Shown here: piece by piece, positions 7,949 through 17,671 of the stretch | How positions within the stretch are numbered: the stretch's first letter is position 1 | How the letters are laid out: each line of letters opens with the position of its first letter | Source: Hymenobacter glacialis | GTDB lineage: Bacteria > Bacteroidota > Bacteroidia > Cytophagales > Hymenobacteraceae | NCBI RefSeq assembly: GCF_001816165.1 | Contig: NZ_MDZC01000055.1 | Coordinates: forward strand, 1 to 46,870 | Reading direction: 5' to 3' | DNA length: 46,870 nt | Program-made: the position numbers and the translations under genes | Notes under the pieces: model-generated | What the model was told of the DNA's origin: nothing | The model's database searches: none | Seen by the model: only the letters and a program-made list of their open reading frames with translations

Positions 7949-10496
7949 CCCGCCGCCGGCCGCCCGGCCCGCCGTGAGCTGGCTGTTCCGCATGGCCTGG
8001 CGCGACAGCCGCCGGAGCCGCGCCCGCCTCCTGCTCTTCATGGCCAGCATTGTGCTGGGCATTGCGGCGCTGGTGGGCATCAATTCCTTCGGCGACAACC
8101 TGGCCCGCAGCATCAACGACCAGGCGCGGGAGCTGCTGGGTGCCGATTTGGTGCTGTCGGCCAATCAGCCCTTTGCCCGCACCCTGGAGCCCCGGTTGCG
8201 CGGCCTGGGGGTGGCGCGTGTCCAGGAAGTGGCGTTTGCGTCGCTGGTGGAGTTCCGGCCGGGGCGGGGCGTGCGGCTGGCCCAGGTGCGGGCCCGCAGC
8301 GGCGGCTTTTTTTATGGCGACTGGGAAACCGAGCCACGGAGCGCGGCGCAGCAGTTTGGCCGGGCGGGCACCGCGCCGGGGGCGTTGGTTGACGACGTGC
8401 TGCTGACCCAGTTTGGGGCCAAGGTGGGCGACTCCGTGCAGGTGGGCCGCATCATCCTGCCCATTACTGGGCGGGTGCTGAAAACGCCGGGGCAGTCGGG
8501 CTTCGCCTCGGCGGTGGCGCCCACGGTGTTTATCCCGCAGGCGCTGGTGGTGGGCACGGGCCTGGTGCAGCGGGGCAGCCGCGTGCAATACCGGCGTTCC
8601 TACCAATTTGCGCCGGGTACTGATGTGGACGCCGTGGTGAAAACCCTGCAAGTGCAACTCGACCAGGCTGATATCGACGCCGACACCGTGGCGGGACGGC
8701 AGAAACAAGTGGGCCGCTCCTTCGCCGACCTCACCCGCTACCTGAGTTTGGTGGCTTTTGTGGCGCTGCTGCTGGGCTGCGTGGGCGTGGCCAGCGCCGT
8801 GAACCTGTACGTGCGCGAAAAGCTGGCCGCCGTGGCCGTGCTGCGCTGCCTGGGCGCCAGCGGCCGGCAGGCGCTGCTCATCTACCTTATTCAAACCGCC
8901 GGGCTGGGGCTGGTGGGGGCCGTGCTGGGTGCGGCCCTGGGGGCTGCCGTGCAAAGCGTGCTGCCCCGCGTGCTGGGTGACTTTCTGCCGGTGGCTATTA
9001 CCATGAGTGTGTCGTGGCCGGCCGTGCTGATGGGGCTGGCCACGGGGCTGCTCATGGCCGTGCTGTTTGCGCTGCTGCCGCTGCTCAGCATCCGGCGGGT
9101 GTCGCCGCTGCGGGTGCTGCGGGTGGCTTTTGAAGACGACACCAGCGCCCCCGACCCCATCCGGGGCGTGGTGCTGGGCGTGATTGGGCTGTTCATTTTG
9201 GGCTTTGCCTACAACCAGACCCACAGCTGGAAGCTCACGCTGGGCTTTGGGGCGGGGTTGTTGGTGGCTTTTGCCGCACTGGCCGGCATGGGCCGCCTGC
9301 TGATGTGGCTGGTGCGGCGGTTTTTCCCGGCGGGCTGGGGCTACGTGTGGCGCCAGGGCCTGGCCAACCTGTACCGCCCCCAGAACCAGACGCTTACCTT
9401 GGTAACCTCTGTGGGACTGGGCACCTTTCTGCTGGCCACGCTTTTTCTGACGCAGGCGCTGCTGCTGGGCCGCGTGCAACTGGCTTCGCAGGGCTCGCAG
9501 GCCAATCTGGTGCTGTTTGATATTCAGTCGGAACAATTGGCAGGGGTGAAAAGCCTGCTCACTAGCCAGCAGCTGCCGGTGCTCCTGCAGGTGCCCATCG
9601 TGACCATGCGCCTGACGGCCATCAACGGCCGTAGCACCACCGCGCTCAAGAAAGACACAACCACTGGCATTCCGCCCTGGGTGCTCTCCCGCGAATACCG
9701 TGTAACCTACCGCGACTCTCTGAACGCCTCGGAAAAGCTCCTGCAAGGCACCGCCCCCACCCGCGGGCCCGATGGCACGCCACTTATATCAGTAGAATCC
9801 GGCTACCTGGAGCGGGCCAAGCTCAAGCTGGGCGACACGCTGGATTTCAACGTGCAGGGCGCGCCGCTCCGTACCATTGTGGGCGGCACGCGCGAGCTCG
9901 ACCGCAGCCGGGTAGAGCCGAGCTTTCTGGTAGTTTTTCCGGCGGGCGTGCTGGAGCAGGCGCCGCAGTTCCACGTGCTGCTCACGCGCACCAGCACCAC
10001 GGCCGCACTGGCCACGGTGCAGCAAAACCTGGTGCAGCAGTTCCCCAACGTGTCGGCCATCGACCTGGGGCTGATTTTGAGCACGGTGGAGGATATTCTG
10101 GGCAAAATCTCCTTTGTGGTGCGGTTCATGGCCGGCTTCAGCATTCTAACCGGCTTACTGGTGCTCAGCAGCTCGGTGGTTATCAGCCGGTACCAGCGAG
10201 TACGCGAGAGCGTACTGCTGCGCACGCTGGGTGCCAGCCGGCAGCAGATACTGCGCATCACGCTGGTGGAGTACGGCCTGCTGGGGCTGCTGGCCTCGCT
10301 GGCAGGCATTGGGCTGGCCGTGCTGGCCGCCTGGGCGCTGGCCATCTGGGTGTTTGAGGTGGGCTTTGGGCCGGCGGTGCTGCCGCTGCTGGGCCTGGCC
10401 GCGCTGGTCACGGCGCTCACGGCCGGCATTGGCTTGTTCAACAGCCGCGACGTGCTGCGGCGCTCACCGCTGGAGGTGCTGCGGGCGGAGGGGTAA
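7929..10496 (+). CDS. ABC transporter permease, FtsX/YbbP-like
   Basis: This 855-residue integral membrane protein has one N-terminal helix (LLLFMASIVLGIAALVGI), an extracytoplasmic MacB-like domain, a first FtsX block of three helices (from FADLTRYLSLVAFVALLLGC), several further helices, a second extracytoplasmic domain, and a C-terminal FtsX block (from ILGKISFVVRFMAGFSILTG). Duplicated FtsX blocks in one chain are typical of YbbP. Either ATG at 7929 or 7941 is possible; both overlap the ATPase gene (by 20 or 8 bp), so the coupling is clear. It likely moves a lipid or hydrophobic compound with the ATPase at 7247. The ending EVLRAEG is typical. Confidence 0.92.
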   Translation: MLSPMHSPPPAARPAVSWLFRMAWRDSRRSRARLLLFMASIVLGIAALVGINSFGDNLARSINDQARELLGADLVLSANQPFARTLEPRLRGLGVARVQEVAFASLVEFRPGRGVRLAQVRARSGGFFYGDWETEPRSAAQQFGRAGTAPGALVDDVLLTQFGAKVGDSVQVGRIILPITGRVLKTPGQSGFASAVAPTVFIPQALVVGTGLVQRGSRVQYRRSYQFAPGTDVDAVVKTLQVQLDQADIDADTVAGRQKQVGRSFADLTRYLSLVAFVALLLGCVGVASAVNLYVREKLAAVAVLRCLGASGRQALLIYLIQTAGLGLVGAVLGAALGAAVQSVLPRVLGDFLPVAITMSVSWPAVLMGLATGLLMAVLFALLPLLSIRRVSPLRVLRVAFEDDTSAPDPIRGVVLGVIGLFILGFAYNQTHSWKLTLGFGAGLLVAFAALAGMGRLLMWLVRRFFPAGWGYVWRQGLANLYRPQNQTLTLVTSVGLGTFLLATLFLTQALLLGRVQLASQGSQANLVLFDIQSEQLAGVKSLLTSQQLPVLLQVPIVTMRLTAINGRSTTALKKDTTTGIPPWVLSREYRVTYRDSLNASEKLLQGTAPTRGPDGTPLISVESGYLERAKLKLGDTLDFNVQGAPLRTIVGGTRELDRSRVEPSFLVVFPAGVLEQAPQFHVLLTRTSTTAALATVQQNLVQQFPNVSAIDLGLILSTVEDILGKISFVVRFMAGFSILTGLLVLSSSVVISRYQRVRESVLLRTLGASRQQILRITLVEYGLLGLLASLAGIGLAVLAAWALAIWVFEVGFGPAVLPLLGLAALVTALTAGIGLFNSRDVLRRSPLEVLRAEG

Positions 10497-10631
10497 GCAA
10501 CTAAAGCAGGCTGCCCCGCAACTGCCGGGATTCCGGCCAGGGCGGCGCGGCTTTCTGTCCATCACACGTCCTACCTTCGAACCAGTCGAAGGCCTTGCGT
10601 TGGTGCCTGTCCGTTTTCCATATCCTGTTGT

Positions 10632-12035
10632 ATGTCTGCTTTTTTCCGACTTTCCACCCGGCTTTGCATCGCCCTGCTTTTCGCTTCGGGCGCGGCGGGG
10701 GCCCAGCAATTGACTCTTGTTCACGCCAATGTGGTGGACGTGGCCACGGGCAAAATCCAGCCCGACATGACGGTGGTCATCGCCGGCAAGCGCATTGCCC
10801 GGGTGAGTCCTTCGGCCCGGGCCACTCCGCGCACCGGCCGGGTGGTGGATGCCACTGGCCAGTACCTCATTCCGGGGCTGTGGGACATGCATACCCACGT
10901 CTACTTCGACGGGACAGCCGCCGCCGGCACCGACCTTATCCTGCCCCTGCTGCTGGCCAACGGCGTCACGGGCATCCGCGACATGGGCAGCGAGCTGGAC
11001 TCCATACTGAAAGCCCGGGCCGATGTAGCCGCGCACCGGCGGCCGGGGCCGCGCCTGGTGGTGAGCGGCCCCATGCTGGACGGGCCAAAATCGCCGTACA
11101 AAGCGTCCATCGCCATTGCCACCGCCGAGGACGGCCGCCAAGCGGTGGCCCGGCTCAAAGCGCGGGGCGTCGATTTCATTAAAGTGCAGTCGCTGGTTCC
11201 CCGCGAGGCCTATTTTGCCATCGCAGCCGAAGCGAAGAAAGCCGGGCTTGCGGTGGACGGCCACGTGCCCGATGCCGTGCGGGCCTCCGAAGCCCTGGCG
11301 GCTGGGCAGCGTTCGTTCGAGCATCTGATTGGCATTTTCGAGGCCAGCTCCACGGCTGAAGACGCCTACGTGGCGGGCCAGGAAAAGTCGCCCGGGCGGC
11401 TGCTGGCTACCTATGATGCCGTCCGCGAGGCCGCCATCATCCGGCGGCTGGCGGCGTACCCGCAGGTGTGGCAGTGCCCCACCCTGTACTGGGAGCGGGG
11501 CCAGTGGCTGGTCGATTCCATTGCCTGGCGCCAGGACCCCGACCTGGTTTACGCCGGGCACAGCTGGGTAGCGCAGCGCTGGCCCAGGGCCCAAACCAAC
11601 ATTGCCCGCACCATGGACACCGAGCCGCTGCCGGTGCGCGCCCGCTTCGTGACCCACGAGCTGGAGCTGGTGCGAAAGCTCCACGCGGCGCACGTGGGCT
11701 TCCTGGCCGGCACCGACACCCCGGCGGGCGTCGACCTGATTCCCGGGGCCAGCCTGCACTTGGAACTGCAGCGCTTCGTGGCGGCTGGCTTCACGCCCCT
11801 CGAAGCCCTGCAAACCGCTACCCTGAATCCGGCGAAGTTTTTCAACCGGCAGGCCGATTTTGGCTCCGTGGAGGCCGGGCGGCTGGCCGACGTCGTGCTG
11901 CTCAGTGCCAACCCGCTGACCGATATTGCCAATACCCAGCGCATTGTGGGCGTACTGGCCGACGGTCAGTACTATTCGCAGCAGGACCTGCAGCAACTGA
12001 AGCAGCGCCTGCGGCAGGTGGCCGCCGGGAAGTAG
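10632..12035 (+). CDS. Secreted metal-dependent amidohydrolase
   Basis: The 467-residue protein has a signal peptide (MSAFFRLSTRLCIALLFASG, then AAGAQQ) and an amidohydrolase-superfamily domain. The metal-binding HxH lies at His87 and His89 (GLWDMHTHV), a His follows in AVDGHVPDA, and the terminal catalytic Asp is in LAGTDTPAG. The C-terminal strand DFGSVEAGRLADVVLLSANP is the usual closing composite domain. It probably hydrolyses an amide or peptide-like bond in the periplasm; members include imidazolonepropionase-like and Xaa-Pro dipeptidase-type enzymes, so the substrate cannot be set. The neighbour is a secreted S9 peptidase, suggesting a role in peptide use. Confidence 0.9.
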   Translation: MSAFFRLSTRLCIALLFASGAAGAQQLTLVHANVVDVATGKIQPDMTVVIAGKRIARVSPSARATPRTGRVVDATGQYLIPGLWDMHTHVYFDGTAAAGTDLILPLLLANGVTGIRDMGSELDSILKARADVAAHRRPGPRLVVSGPMLDGPKSPYKASIAIATAEDGRQAVARLKARGVDFIKVQSLVPREAYFAIAAEAKKAGLAVDGHVPDAVRASEALAAGQRSFEHLIGIFEASSTAEDAYVAGQEKSPGRLLATYDAVREAAIIRRLAAYPQVWQCPTLYWERGQWLVDSIAWRQDPDLVYAGHSWVAQRWPRAQTNIARTMDTEPLPVRARFVTHELELVRKLHAAHVGFLAGTDTPAGVDLIPGASLHLELQRFVAAGFTPLEALQTATLNPAKFFNRQADFGSVEAGRLADVVLLSANPLTDIANTQRIVGVLADGQYYSQQDLQQLKQRLRQVAAGK

Positions 12036-12126
12036 CGCTGCCCTATTTTATTGGAGGCAACGTGCGGCTTAACCCGCTGCAGCTTTATCCCATTGAGCAG
12101 GCACAGGTTTCATCGAATAGCAGGAG

Positions 12127-12134
12127 TATATTTG
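12127..12134 (+). promoter_or_regulatory. -7 box (TATATTTG) for the S9 peptidase
   Basis: TATATTTG is an exact TAnnTTTG match and ends 18 nt before the chosen ATG (12153). A weak upstream box TTTC lies at 12108, with closer spacing than ideal. It supports the start at 12153. Confidence 0.55.
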
Positions 12135-12152
12135 GGAATAATCTCATCGTAT

Positions 12153-14981
12153 ATGCACAAGCTCCTACTGCTCTTTGCCTGCCTCATTTGCCTACTGCCC
12201 GCCGTGGCGCAGCAGGGCCCCAAAAAACCGCTCGACCATTCGGTTTACGATAAATGGGAAAGCATTGCCAACCAAAAAATCAGCAACAACGGGAAGTACG
12301 TGCTCTACCAGGTGAAACCCCAGCAGGGCGACGCCAAACTCTACATAAAAACGGCCGGCAACCGCACGCTGCAGCAAATCAGCCGCGGCGACTCAGCCGT
12401 ATTTTCGGCCGATTCCAAATACGCCGTTTTCCAGATAAAGCCGCTGTACAAGGACGTGCGGCAGGCCAAAATCAAGAAGAAAAAGCCCGAGGAAATGCCC
12501 AAGGACTCCCTGGGCATCTATGCCCTGGAAACCGGCAAGCTCACCAAATACGCCAACGTGAAGTCGTTTCAGCTGGCTGAAAAAGCCTCAGTGCTGGCCT
12601 TCCTGGCCACGAAGCCGCTGCTGAAAGACGACAAGACCAAAGCCCCGGCCGACACCCTCAAGAAGCTCACCGACGACCTGCTCGACGCCAAAAAAGCTGG
12701 CGCCACGCTCACCGTCGTCAGCCTGCAAACGGGCAAGGCCCACGAGTTTGCTTCGGTCACGGATTACCAGCTCAGCAAGCTGGGCAACAAAACGGCCTTC
12801 GCCGTGGCGGCGCCTAAGAAAAGCAAAGATGTAACGTCCGGTTTATTCGTGTTCGACCTGGTTTCGGGCAACGTAAAAAAGCAGAGTACCGGCAAGGGCA
12901 CTTACAAGAACCTGGCCTTCGACGATGCGGGCCGGCAGCTGGCTTTCACGGCCGAGAAGCAGCCCGAAAAAGCCCTGTTGAAGCCCTTCAGCCTGTACTA
13001 TTCGGACTTCACGCAGGACTCGGCCACCACCATCATGCGGCCCAGCGACAAGGCCCTGAAAACGGGCTGGTCGCCGAGCGGCTTCGGCAAAATCGTGTTC
13101 AGCGAAAACGGCGAGAAGCTGTTTTTCGGCACCGCGCCCGACCCCATTCCGCAGGACACCACGCTGGTGGAATTTGAGCACGCCAAGCTGGATGTCTGGA
13201 ACTACAAGGACGACTACCTGCAGCCCACGCAGCTCAAAAACCTGAAGAAGGACCTGCAGCGCAACTACCTGGCCGTCATTTACCCCCGGCAGGCCAACAA
13301 ATTTGTGCAGCTGGAAGACGAGTACCTGCGCGATTCGTACATGGCCGAGAACACCAACGCCGAGTACGTGCTGGCCGTGACCGATACCGCCAAGCGCATA
13401 GCGGCGCAGTGGGAAGGCGGCACCCGCAAGCAGGCCTACCTGGTCTCGACGCGCACCGGCGAGCGCATTGCCATCAACCCCAAGGCAGCCAAAAGCCGCT
13501 TCCAGCTCTCGCCCCACGGCGACTACGCCCTGTGGTACGACGACGCGGCCAAGGCGTGGTTCTCCTTCGCTGCGGCCACCCGCAAAGTCACCAACCTGAC
13601 CGGCAAAACCGGCGTGTCTTTCACCGATGAGGAGAACGACTCCCCCACCGAGCCCGAGGCCTATGGCGTGGCCGCCTGGACCAAAGACGACGCCGCCGTG
13701 CTGCTATTTGACCGCTACGATATCTGGAAAGTGAACCCCCAGACCGGGGCCGCCGTGAACTTCACCAACGGCCTGGGCCGGGCCAACAAGCTGATTTTCC
13801 GCTACCGCATGCCGGTCGAGAAACAGAAGTTTATCGAGCCCAAAGACGAGCTGCTGCTGCTGGCTCAAAATGAGGCGAGTAAGGAATGGGGCTACTACCA
13901 AAAGGCCCTTGCCAGCACCAAAGCGCCGCAGCGCCTGACCATGGGCAAGTTTGGGTACTCGCAGCTGCTGCGGGCCAAAAATGCCGACGTGCTGCTCTAC
14001 ACCAAGTCCAACGTGAGCATGTCGCCCGACGTGTACGTGAGCCGCGACTTTGGCAAGGAAACCAAGCTGAGCGCCATCAACGCGCAGCAGCAGGACTACA
14101 ACTGGTTCACGGCCGAGCTGGTGCACTGGACCACGCCCAAGGGCTACAAGGCCACCGGCGTGCTCTACAAGCCCGAGAATTTCGACCCCGCCAAAAAGTA
14201 CCCCATGGTGTCGTATTTCTACGAAAAGCTCTCGGACGGCCTGTATAAGTACACGGCCCCGGCGCCCACGCCCTCGCGGCTCGACATTGCCATGTTTGCC
14301 AGCAACGGCTACCTCGTGTTCACGCCCGACATCAGCTACACCATTGGCGAGCCCGGCCCTTCGGCCGTGGAGTTCATCAACTCGGGCGTGGAAGAATTGA
14401 AGAAAAACAGCTGGGTTGATGGCGCCCGCCTCGGCATTCAGGGCCAGAGCTGGGGCGGCTACCAGGTAGCCTACCTCATCACCCAAACCAACATGTACGC
14501 CGCCGCCTGGGCCGGCGCGCCCGTTGTGAACATGACCTCGGCCTACGGCGGCATCCGCTGGGAATCGGGCGTGAGCCGGCAGTTCCAGTACGAGCGCACC
14601 CAGAGCCGCATCGGCGGCACGCTCTGGGAAAAGCCCGACCTCTACATCCGCAACTCGCCGCTGTTCCAGTTACCTAAGGTGCAGACGCCCGTGGTCATCA
14701 TGTCGAACGACGCCGACGGGGCCGTGCCGTGGTACCAGGGCATCGAAATGTTTACCGACCTGCGCCGCCTGGGCAAGCCCGTGTGGCTGCTGCAATACAA
14801 CGGCGAAGCCCACAACCTGGTGAAGCGCGAAAACCGCAAAGACATTTCCATCCGCGAGCTGCAGTTTTTCGACCACTACCTCAAAGGTGCCCCCGCCCCC
14901 GAGTGGCTTTCCACCGGCGTTCCCGCCGTGGAAAAGGGCCGGAACTGGGGCTTTGAAACGGCAAAAGGCGCCGGGCTGTAG
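12153..14981 (+). CDS. Secreted prolyl oligopeptidase family (S9) peptidase
   Basis: This 942-residue peptidase has a signal peptide (MHKLLLLFACLICLLPAVAQ), a long beta-propeller-like region (residues 30-650), and a C-terminal alpha/beta-hydrolase domain. The nucleophile is Ser766 in GQSWGGYQ, the acid is most likely Asp855 in NDADGAVPW, and the base is His887 in NGEAHNL. This is the S9 (DPPIV/acylaminoacyl peptidase) catalytic order. It would cleave short peptides in the periplasm or outside the cell. The ATG at 12153 is chosen because it begins the signal peptide and follows a -7 box; an upstream in-frame start would cover the promoter. The gene ends just before a family A palindrome. Confidence 0.94.
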   Translation: MHKLLLLFACLICLLPAVAQQGPKKPLDHSVYDKWESIANQKISNNGKYVLYQVKPQQGDAKLYIKTAGNRTLQQISRGDSAVFSADSKYAVFQIKPLYKDVRQAKIKKKKPEEMPKDSLGIYALETGKLTKYANVKSFQLAEKASVLAFLATKPLLKDDKTKAPADTLKKLTDDLLDAKKAGATLTVVSLQTGKAHEFASVTDYQLSKLGNKTAFAVAAPKKSKDVTSGLFVFDLVSGNVKKQSTGKGTYKNLAFDDAGRQLAFTAEKQPEKALLKPFSLYYSDFTQDSATTIMRPSDKALKTGWSPSGFGKIVFSENGEKLFFGTAPDPIPQDTTLVEFEHAKLDVWNYKDDYLQPTQLKNLKKDLQRNYLAVIYPRQANKFVQLEDEYLRDSYMAENTNAEYVLAVTDTAKRIAAQWEGGTRKQAYLVSTRTGERIAINPKAAKSRFQLSPHGDYALWYDDAAKAWFSFAAATRKVTNLTGKTGVSFTDEENDSPTEPEAYGVAAWTKDDAAVLLFDRYDIWKVNPQTGAAVNFTNGLGRANKLIFRYRMPVEKQKFIEPKDELLLLAQNEASKEWGYYQKALASTKAPQRLTMGKFGYSQLLRAKNADVLLYTKSNVSMSPDVYVSRDFGKETKLSAINAQQQDYNWFTAELVHWTTPKGYKATGVLYKPENFDPAKKYPMVSYFYEKLSDGLYKYTAPAPTPSRLDIAMFASNGYLVFTPDISYTIGEPGPSAVEFINSGVEELKKNSWVDGARLGIQGQSWGGYQVAYLITQTNMYAAAWAGAPVVNMTSAYGGIRWESGVSRQFQYERTQSRIGGTLWEKPDLYIRNSPLFQLPKVQTPVVIMSNDADGAVPWYQGIEMFTDLRRLGKPVWLLQYNGEAHNLVKRENRKDISIRELQFFDHYLKGAPAPEWLSTGVPAVEKGRNWGFETAKGAGL

Positions 14982-15002
14982 AGGAGATAAATATTGCCCA
15001 AA

Positions 15003-15111
15003 AGAACGTCATACGGAGCGCAGTCGAAGCATCTCTACCGCATTAGTAACTCAATCAATTGGATTAGTTACAGCACGCGAGATGCTTCGACTGCGCCCCG
15101 CGTGACGTTCT
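15003..15111. repeat. Dispersed palindrome, family A (copy between convergent genes)
   Basis: AGAACGTCAT at the left end pairs with GTGACGTTCT at the right. The arms hold GCGCAGTCGAAGCATCTC and its complement, around a loop that itself contains matching ATTAGTAAC and GTTAC-like segments. Some arm mismatches (ACGGAG against CCCCGC) show decay. It separates the S9 peptidase and the histidine kinase. Confidence 0.85.
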
Positions 15112-15146
15112 GTTTTTCAGCCTCAACTTACTGGTTGAAAAAACTC

Positions 15147-17234
15147 TTAATGGGTCACCCCGCCGTTTGGCATGCTCTGGAAAAGCGCGACTCCGGCTTG
15201 GTTGGTGGTGATGGGGAGATACACCACCAGCTCCGTGAACCGGCCTTCCTTCGACGTCAGGGTGAGGGTGCCGCCGTGCGTCTGGGTGATGATGCCATAG
15301 CTCAGCGACAAGCCGAGCCCGGTGCCTTCTCCCGGCGGCTTGGTAGTGAAAAACGGCTGAAATACTTTGGCCTGCACTTTCTTGGGAATGCCCGTCCCAT
15401 TGTCGCGCACGCATATTTCTACGCCCTGGCCCGAGGCCGAGCGGCGGGTGCTCACCGTGACGGTGGGCTCGTAGCCAGCGGAAGCGGGGCTGGCAAGTTG
15501 CTGGAGGTCCTGCTGGCGCTGGTGCACCGCATACAGCGCATTGGCGCACAGGTTGAGCAGCACCCGCTCCAGGTCCTGGGCCACCACCGGCACCGGACCA
15601 AGGTCGGGGTCCAGGTTTGTGTGCAGGGTGGCCTTAAACTCGTGGTCCGTGCCGCAAATGTTCTGGTAGGCCAGCGTCAACGATTCTTGGACCAGGGCAT
15701 TGAGGTTGGTGGGCAGCCGCGGCGCGGGGCCGCTGCGCGAGTGCTCCAGCATGGTTTTCACAATGGCGGAGGCCCGCTGGGCGTGCTGCCTTATTTTTTC
15801 TTGGTTGAGCTGCACATCCGCCGCCAAGGCTACCAGGGCCTCGCGGTCCAGCTCCGGACGGGCCACCTCGGCGTGTAGTTCAGCGGTCAGCTCGCTGTTG
15901 ACGCCGGCAAAATTGGTGACGAAGTTGAGGGGGTTTTGGAGCTCGTGGGCAATGCCCGCGGTGAGCTCACCCAGAAAAGCCATTTTCTCGTGCCGGAGCA
16001 GCTGTTCCTGGGCCGTTTTCAGGTCGGCCAGGGCGGTGCGCAGCGCGTCGCGCTGGGCCGCAATCTGGGTGTTCCAGGTGTGCAGCTGCTGGTTGGCTTG
16101 CTGCTTCAGGCGGTTGTTGCGCCACAGCAGCAGCAGCAGGGGCACGGCCGCCAGCAGTGCCCCCACCAGCGCCACCTGGCGGCGCCGGGCAGCGGCCAGC
16201 CGCTGCTGGTCGGCCAACTCGTCCTCGCGCAGCCGTTCGCTCAGGCCCAACGCCTGCACCTGGGCCATCTTGGCCAGCCCAAAGAGGCTTTCCCGGGTGG
16301 CAGTGGCCAGGGTGAGGTACCGGAAAGCCGTGGCGGTGTCGCGCTGCGCCGCATAAGCCGCGGCCAAAAACTGGCTGGCCTCCAGAATGCCCTTGGGGTA
16401 CCGGCCCTGTTGCCCGGCCGCCAGGGCCAGCTTGGCTACATACAGGGCCGAGTCGGCCTGGGTACCGCCCTGCCGCTCGTACACGCGGGCCTGGCCCAGG
16501 TAGGCCCGGCACAGGGCAAAGGTGATGTGCCCTCCACGGGCCCGCCGGATGCTGCGGCGGTAGTAGGCCTGCGCCACTCGGGGGTTGCCCAGCGCGGCGT
16601 GCACGTTGCCCAGCATGGCGGCATCGCCCACCTCGCTGGTCAGGTCGTGCTCCTGCACGTCCAGCACGTAGCCGCGCTGCAGGTAGTACAGGGCCGAATC
16701 GAGCTGGTGCAACTGCTGGTACACGTTGCCGATGTTGCCCATTACCCGCGTGAGCAGCTTGATGTTGCTGCTTTTTTCGGCCACGGCTTTGGCGCGGAAG
16801 AAATATGCCAGCGCGGGGCGGCTGTTGCCCTGCTCCCAGTAGAGGTAGCCCAGCGCATTGAGGGACCGGCCCAGCAATTTGGGGTCGCGCTCGGCCTCGG
16901 CCACCCGCAGCCCCTGCAGCCCTATTTGCAGCGCCGCCGGGTAGTTTCCGGCCTCCCGGAACCCAGACCCCAGCCTCACCAGCGCCCAGCCCTCGCCCCG
17001 CCGAAACCGCAGCTCCTGGGCAAGCTGCAGCGCCTGCTTGCCGTAACTGATGGTGGCCAGCGGGTCGGTCTGGGTGAGTTCGTAGGCCAGCTGGGCCAGC
17101 AGCATCACGCGCGCCGTATCGGCCGGGGCCGTCTCCAATTTTAGTCGTAGGCTGTCTATCCGTCCCGGCGGCGAAGCCAGGGCACCATAAGCGGGCACCA
17201 CCCACCACAGGAACAAGGCGCACAAGGTGGTCAT
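15147..17234 (-). CDS. TPR-containing sensor histidine kinase
   Basis: The 695-residue protein has a signal/anchor N-terminus (MTTLCALFLWWVVPAYGA), about 300 residues of TPR-like helical hairpins in the periplasm, one membrane helix (QVALVGALLAAVPLLLLLW), a coiled coil, and a cytoplasmic kinase core. The phospho-accepting His430 is in GIAHELQNPLN, the N box is LNLCANALYAV, and the G boxes are VRDNGTGIPKK and EGTGLGLSLSYGI. It would phosphorylate itself and pass the phosphate to an unlinked response regulator; none is adjacent. ATG at 17234 is preferred over GTG at 17252. Such kinases are common in Cytophagales. The signal is unknown. Confidence 0.93.
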   Translation of the reverse strand: MTTLCALFLWWVVPAYGALASPPGRIDSLRLKLETAPADTARVMLLAQLAYELTQTDPLATISYGKQALQLAQELRFRRGEGWALVRLGSGFREAGNYPAALQIGLQGLRVAEAERDPKLLGRSLNALGYLYWEQGNSRPALAYFFRAKAVAEKSSNIKLLTRVMGNIGNVYQQLHQLDSALYYLQRGYVLDVQEHDLTSEVGDAAMLGNVHAALGNPRVAQAYYRRSIRRARGGHITFALCRAYLGQARVYERQGGTQADSALYVAKLALAAGQQGRYPKGILEASQFLAAAYAAQRDTATAFRYLTLATATRESLFGLAKMAQVQALGLSERLREDELADQQRLAAARRRQVALVGALLAAVPLLLLLWRNNRLKQQANQQLHTWNTQIAAQRDALRTALADLKTAQEQLLRHEKMAFLGELTAGIAHELQNPLNFVTNFAGVNSELTAELHAEVARPELDREALVALAADVQLNQEKIRQHAQRASAIVKTMLEHSRSGPAPRLPTNLNALVQESLTLAYQNICGTDHEFKATLHTNLDPDLGPVPVVAQDLERVLLNLCANALYAVHQRQQDLQQLASPASAGYEPTVTVSTRRSASGQGVEICVRDNGTGIPKKVQAKVFQPFFTTKPPGEGTGLGLSLSYGIITQTHGGTLTLTSKEGRFTELVVYLPITTNQAGVALFQSMPNGGVTH

Positions 17235-17671
17235 TGCAAAAAACGAAAGCACTCGGGTGAAAAACCGTCACCGTCGCCAAGAGTCCGGCAAAGCACCGGT
17301 GTTCCACGCTTGGCCGCGCACACCGGCTATCCGTCACCATCCAGACAGGCTCCCACCCCGGAGCCACCTGTAGAAGTTCTGCTACTGACCGAATGCTAGT
17401 AGCTTATATATATACCAATTTTTCAGGGAATAGTTCCCACACTGGCATATTGGACTTCAGTTTACCATTGCAGCTATACCCGGCCTTTATGGTACCTCAA
17501 TTGCGTCCAGCAGTGGCATCAGCCACGCGAGTTGCCAGATGTAAGCCGGAAGTTGGAATCCTGATAGAATGCAGGTCTTTTCTCCGCCCCCCCGCCGCGA
17601 CGGGCCGTGTCGGGGGCCGCTGAAGGGGCAACAGAAGCTCCCAGTCAAGGAAGCCAGAAGCCCCTGAGTAA
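17235..17671. other. Intergenic stretch without a recognised gene
   Basis: About 440 bp separate two leftward genes. A short open frame near 17393 has no coding look. A small hairpin (GGGAA-TAG-TTCCC) lies near 17427 and a GC-rich tract near 17585. The base composition shifts from GC-rich to AT-rich near 17660, where the ankyrin gene ends. Confidence 0.5.

Noticed and set aside
7788..9746. Long open frame on the minus strand (652 codons) opposite the FtsX permease
   Set aside because: Its product is low-complexity (Gln/His/Arg-rich) and follows the mirrored third-position bias of the real gene on the plus strand. It is an antisense shadow typical of GC-rich DNA.
17393..17623. Short plus-strand frame in the gap after the kinase gene
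   Set aside because: No base bias, no homology-like motif, no promoter; treated as non-coding.
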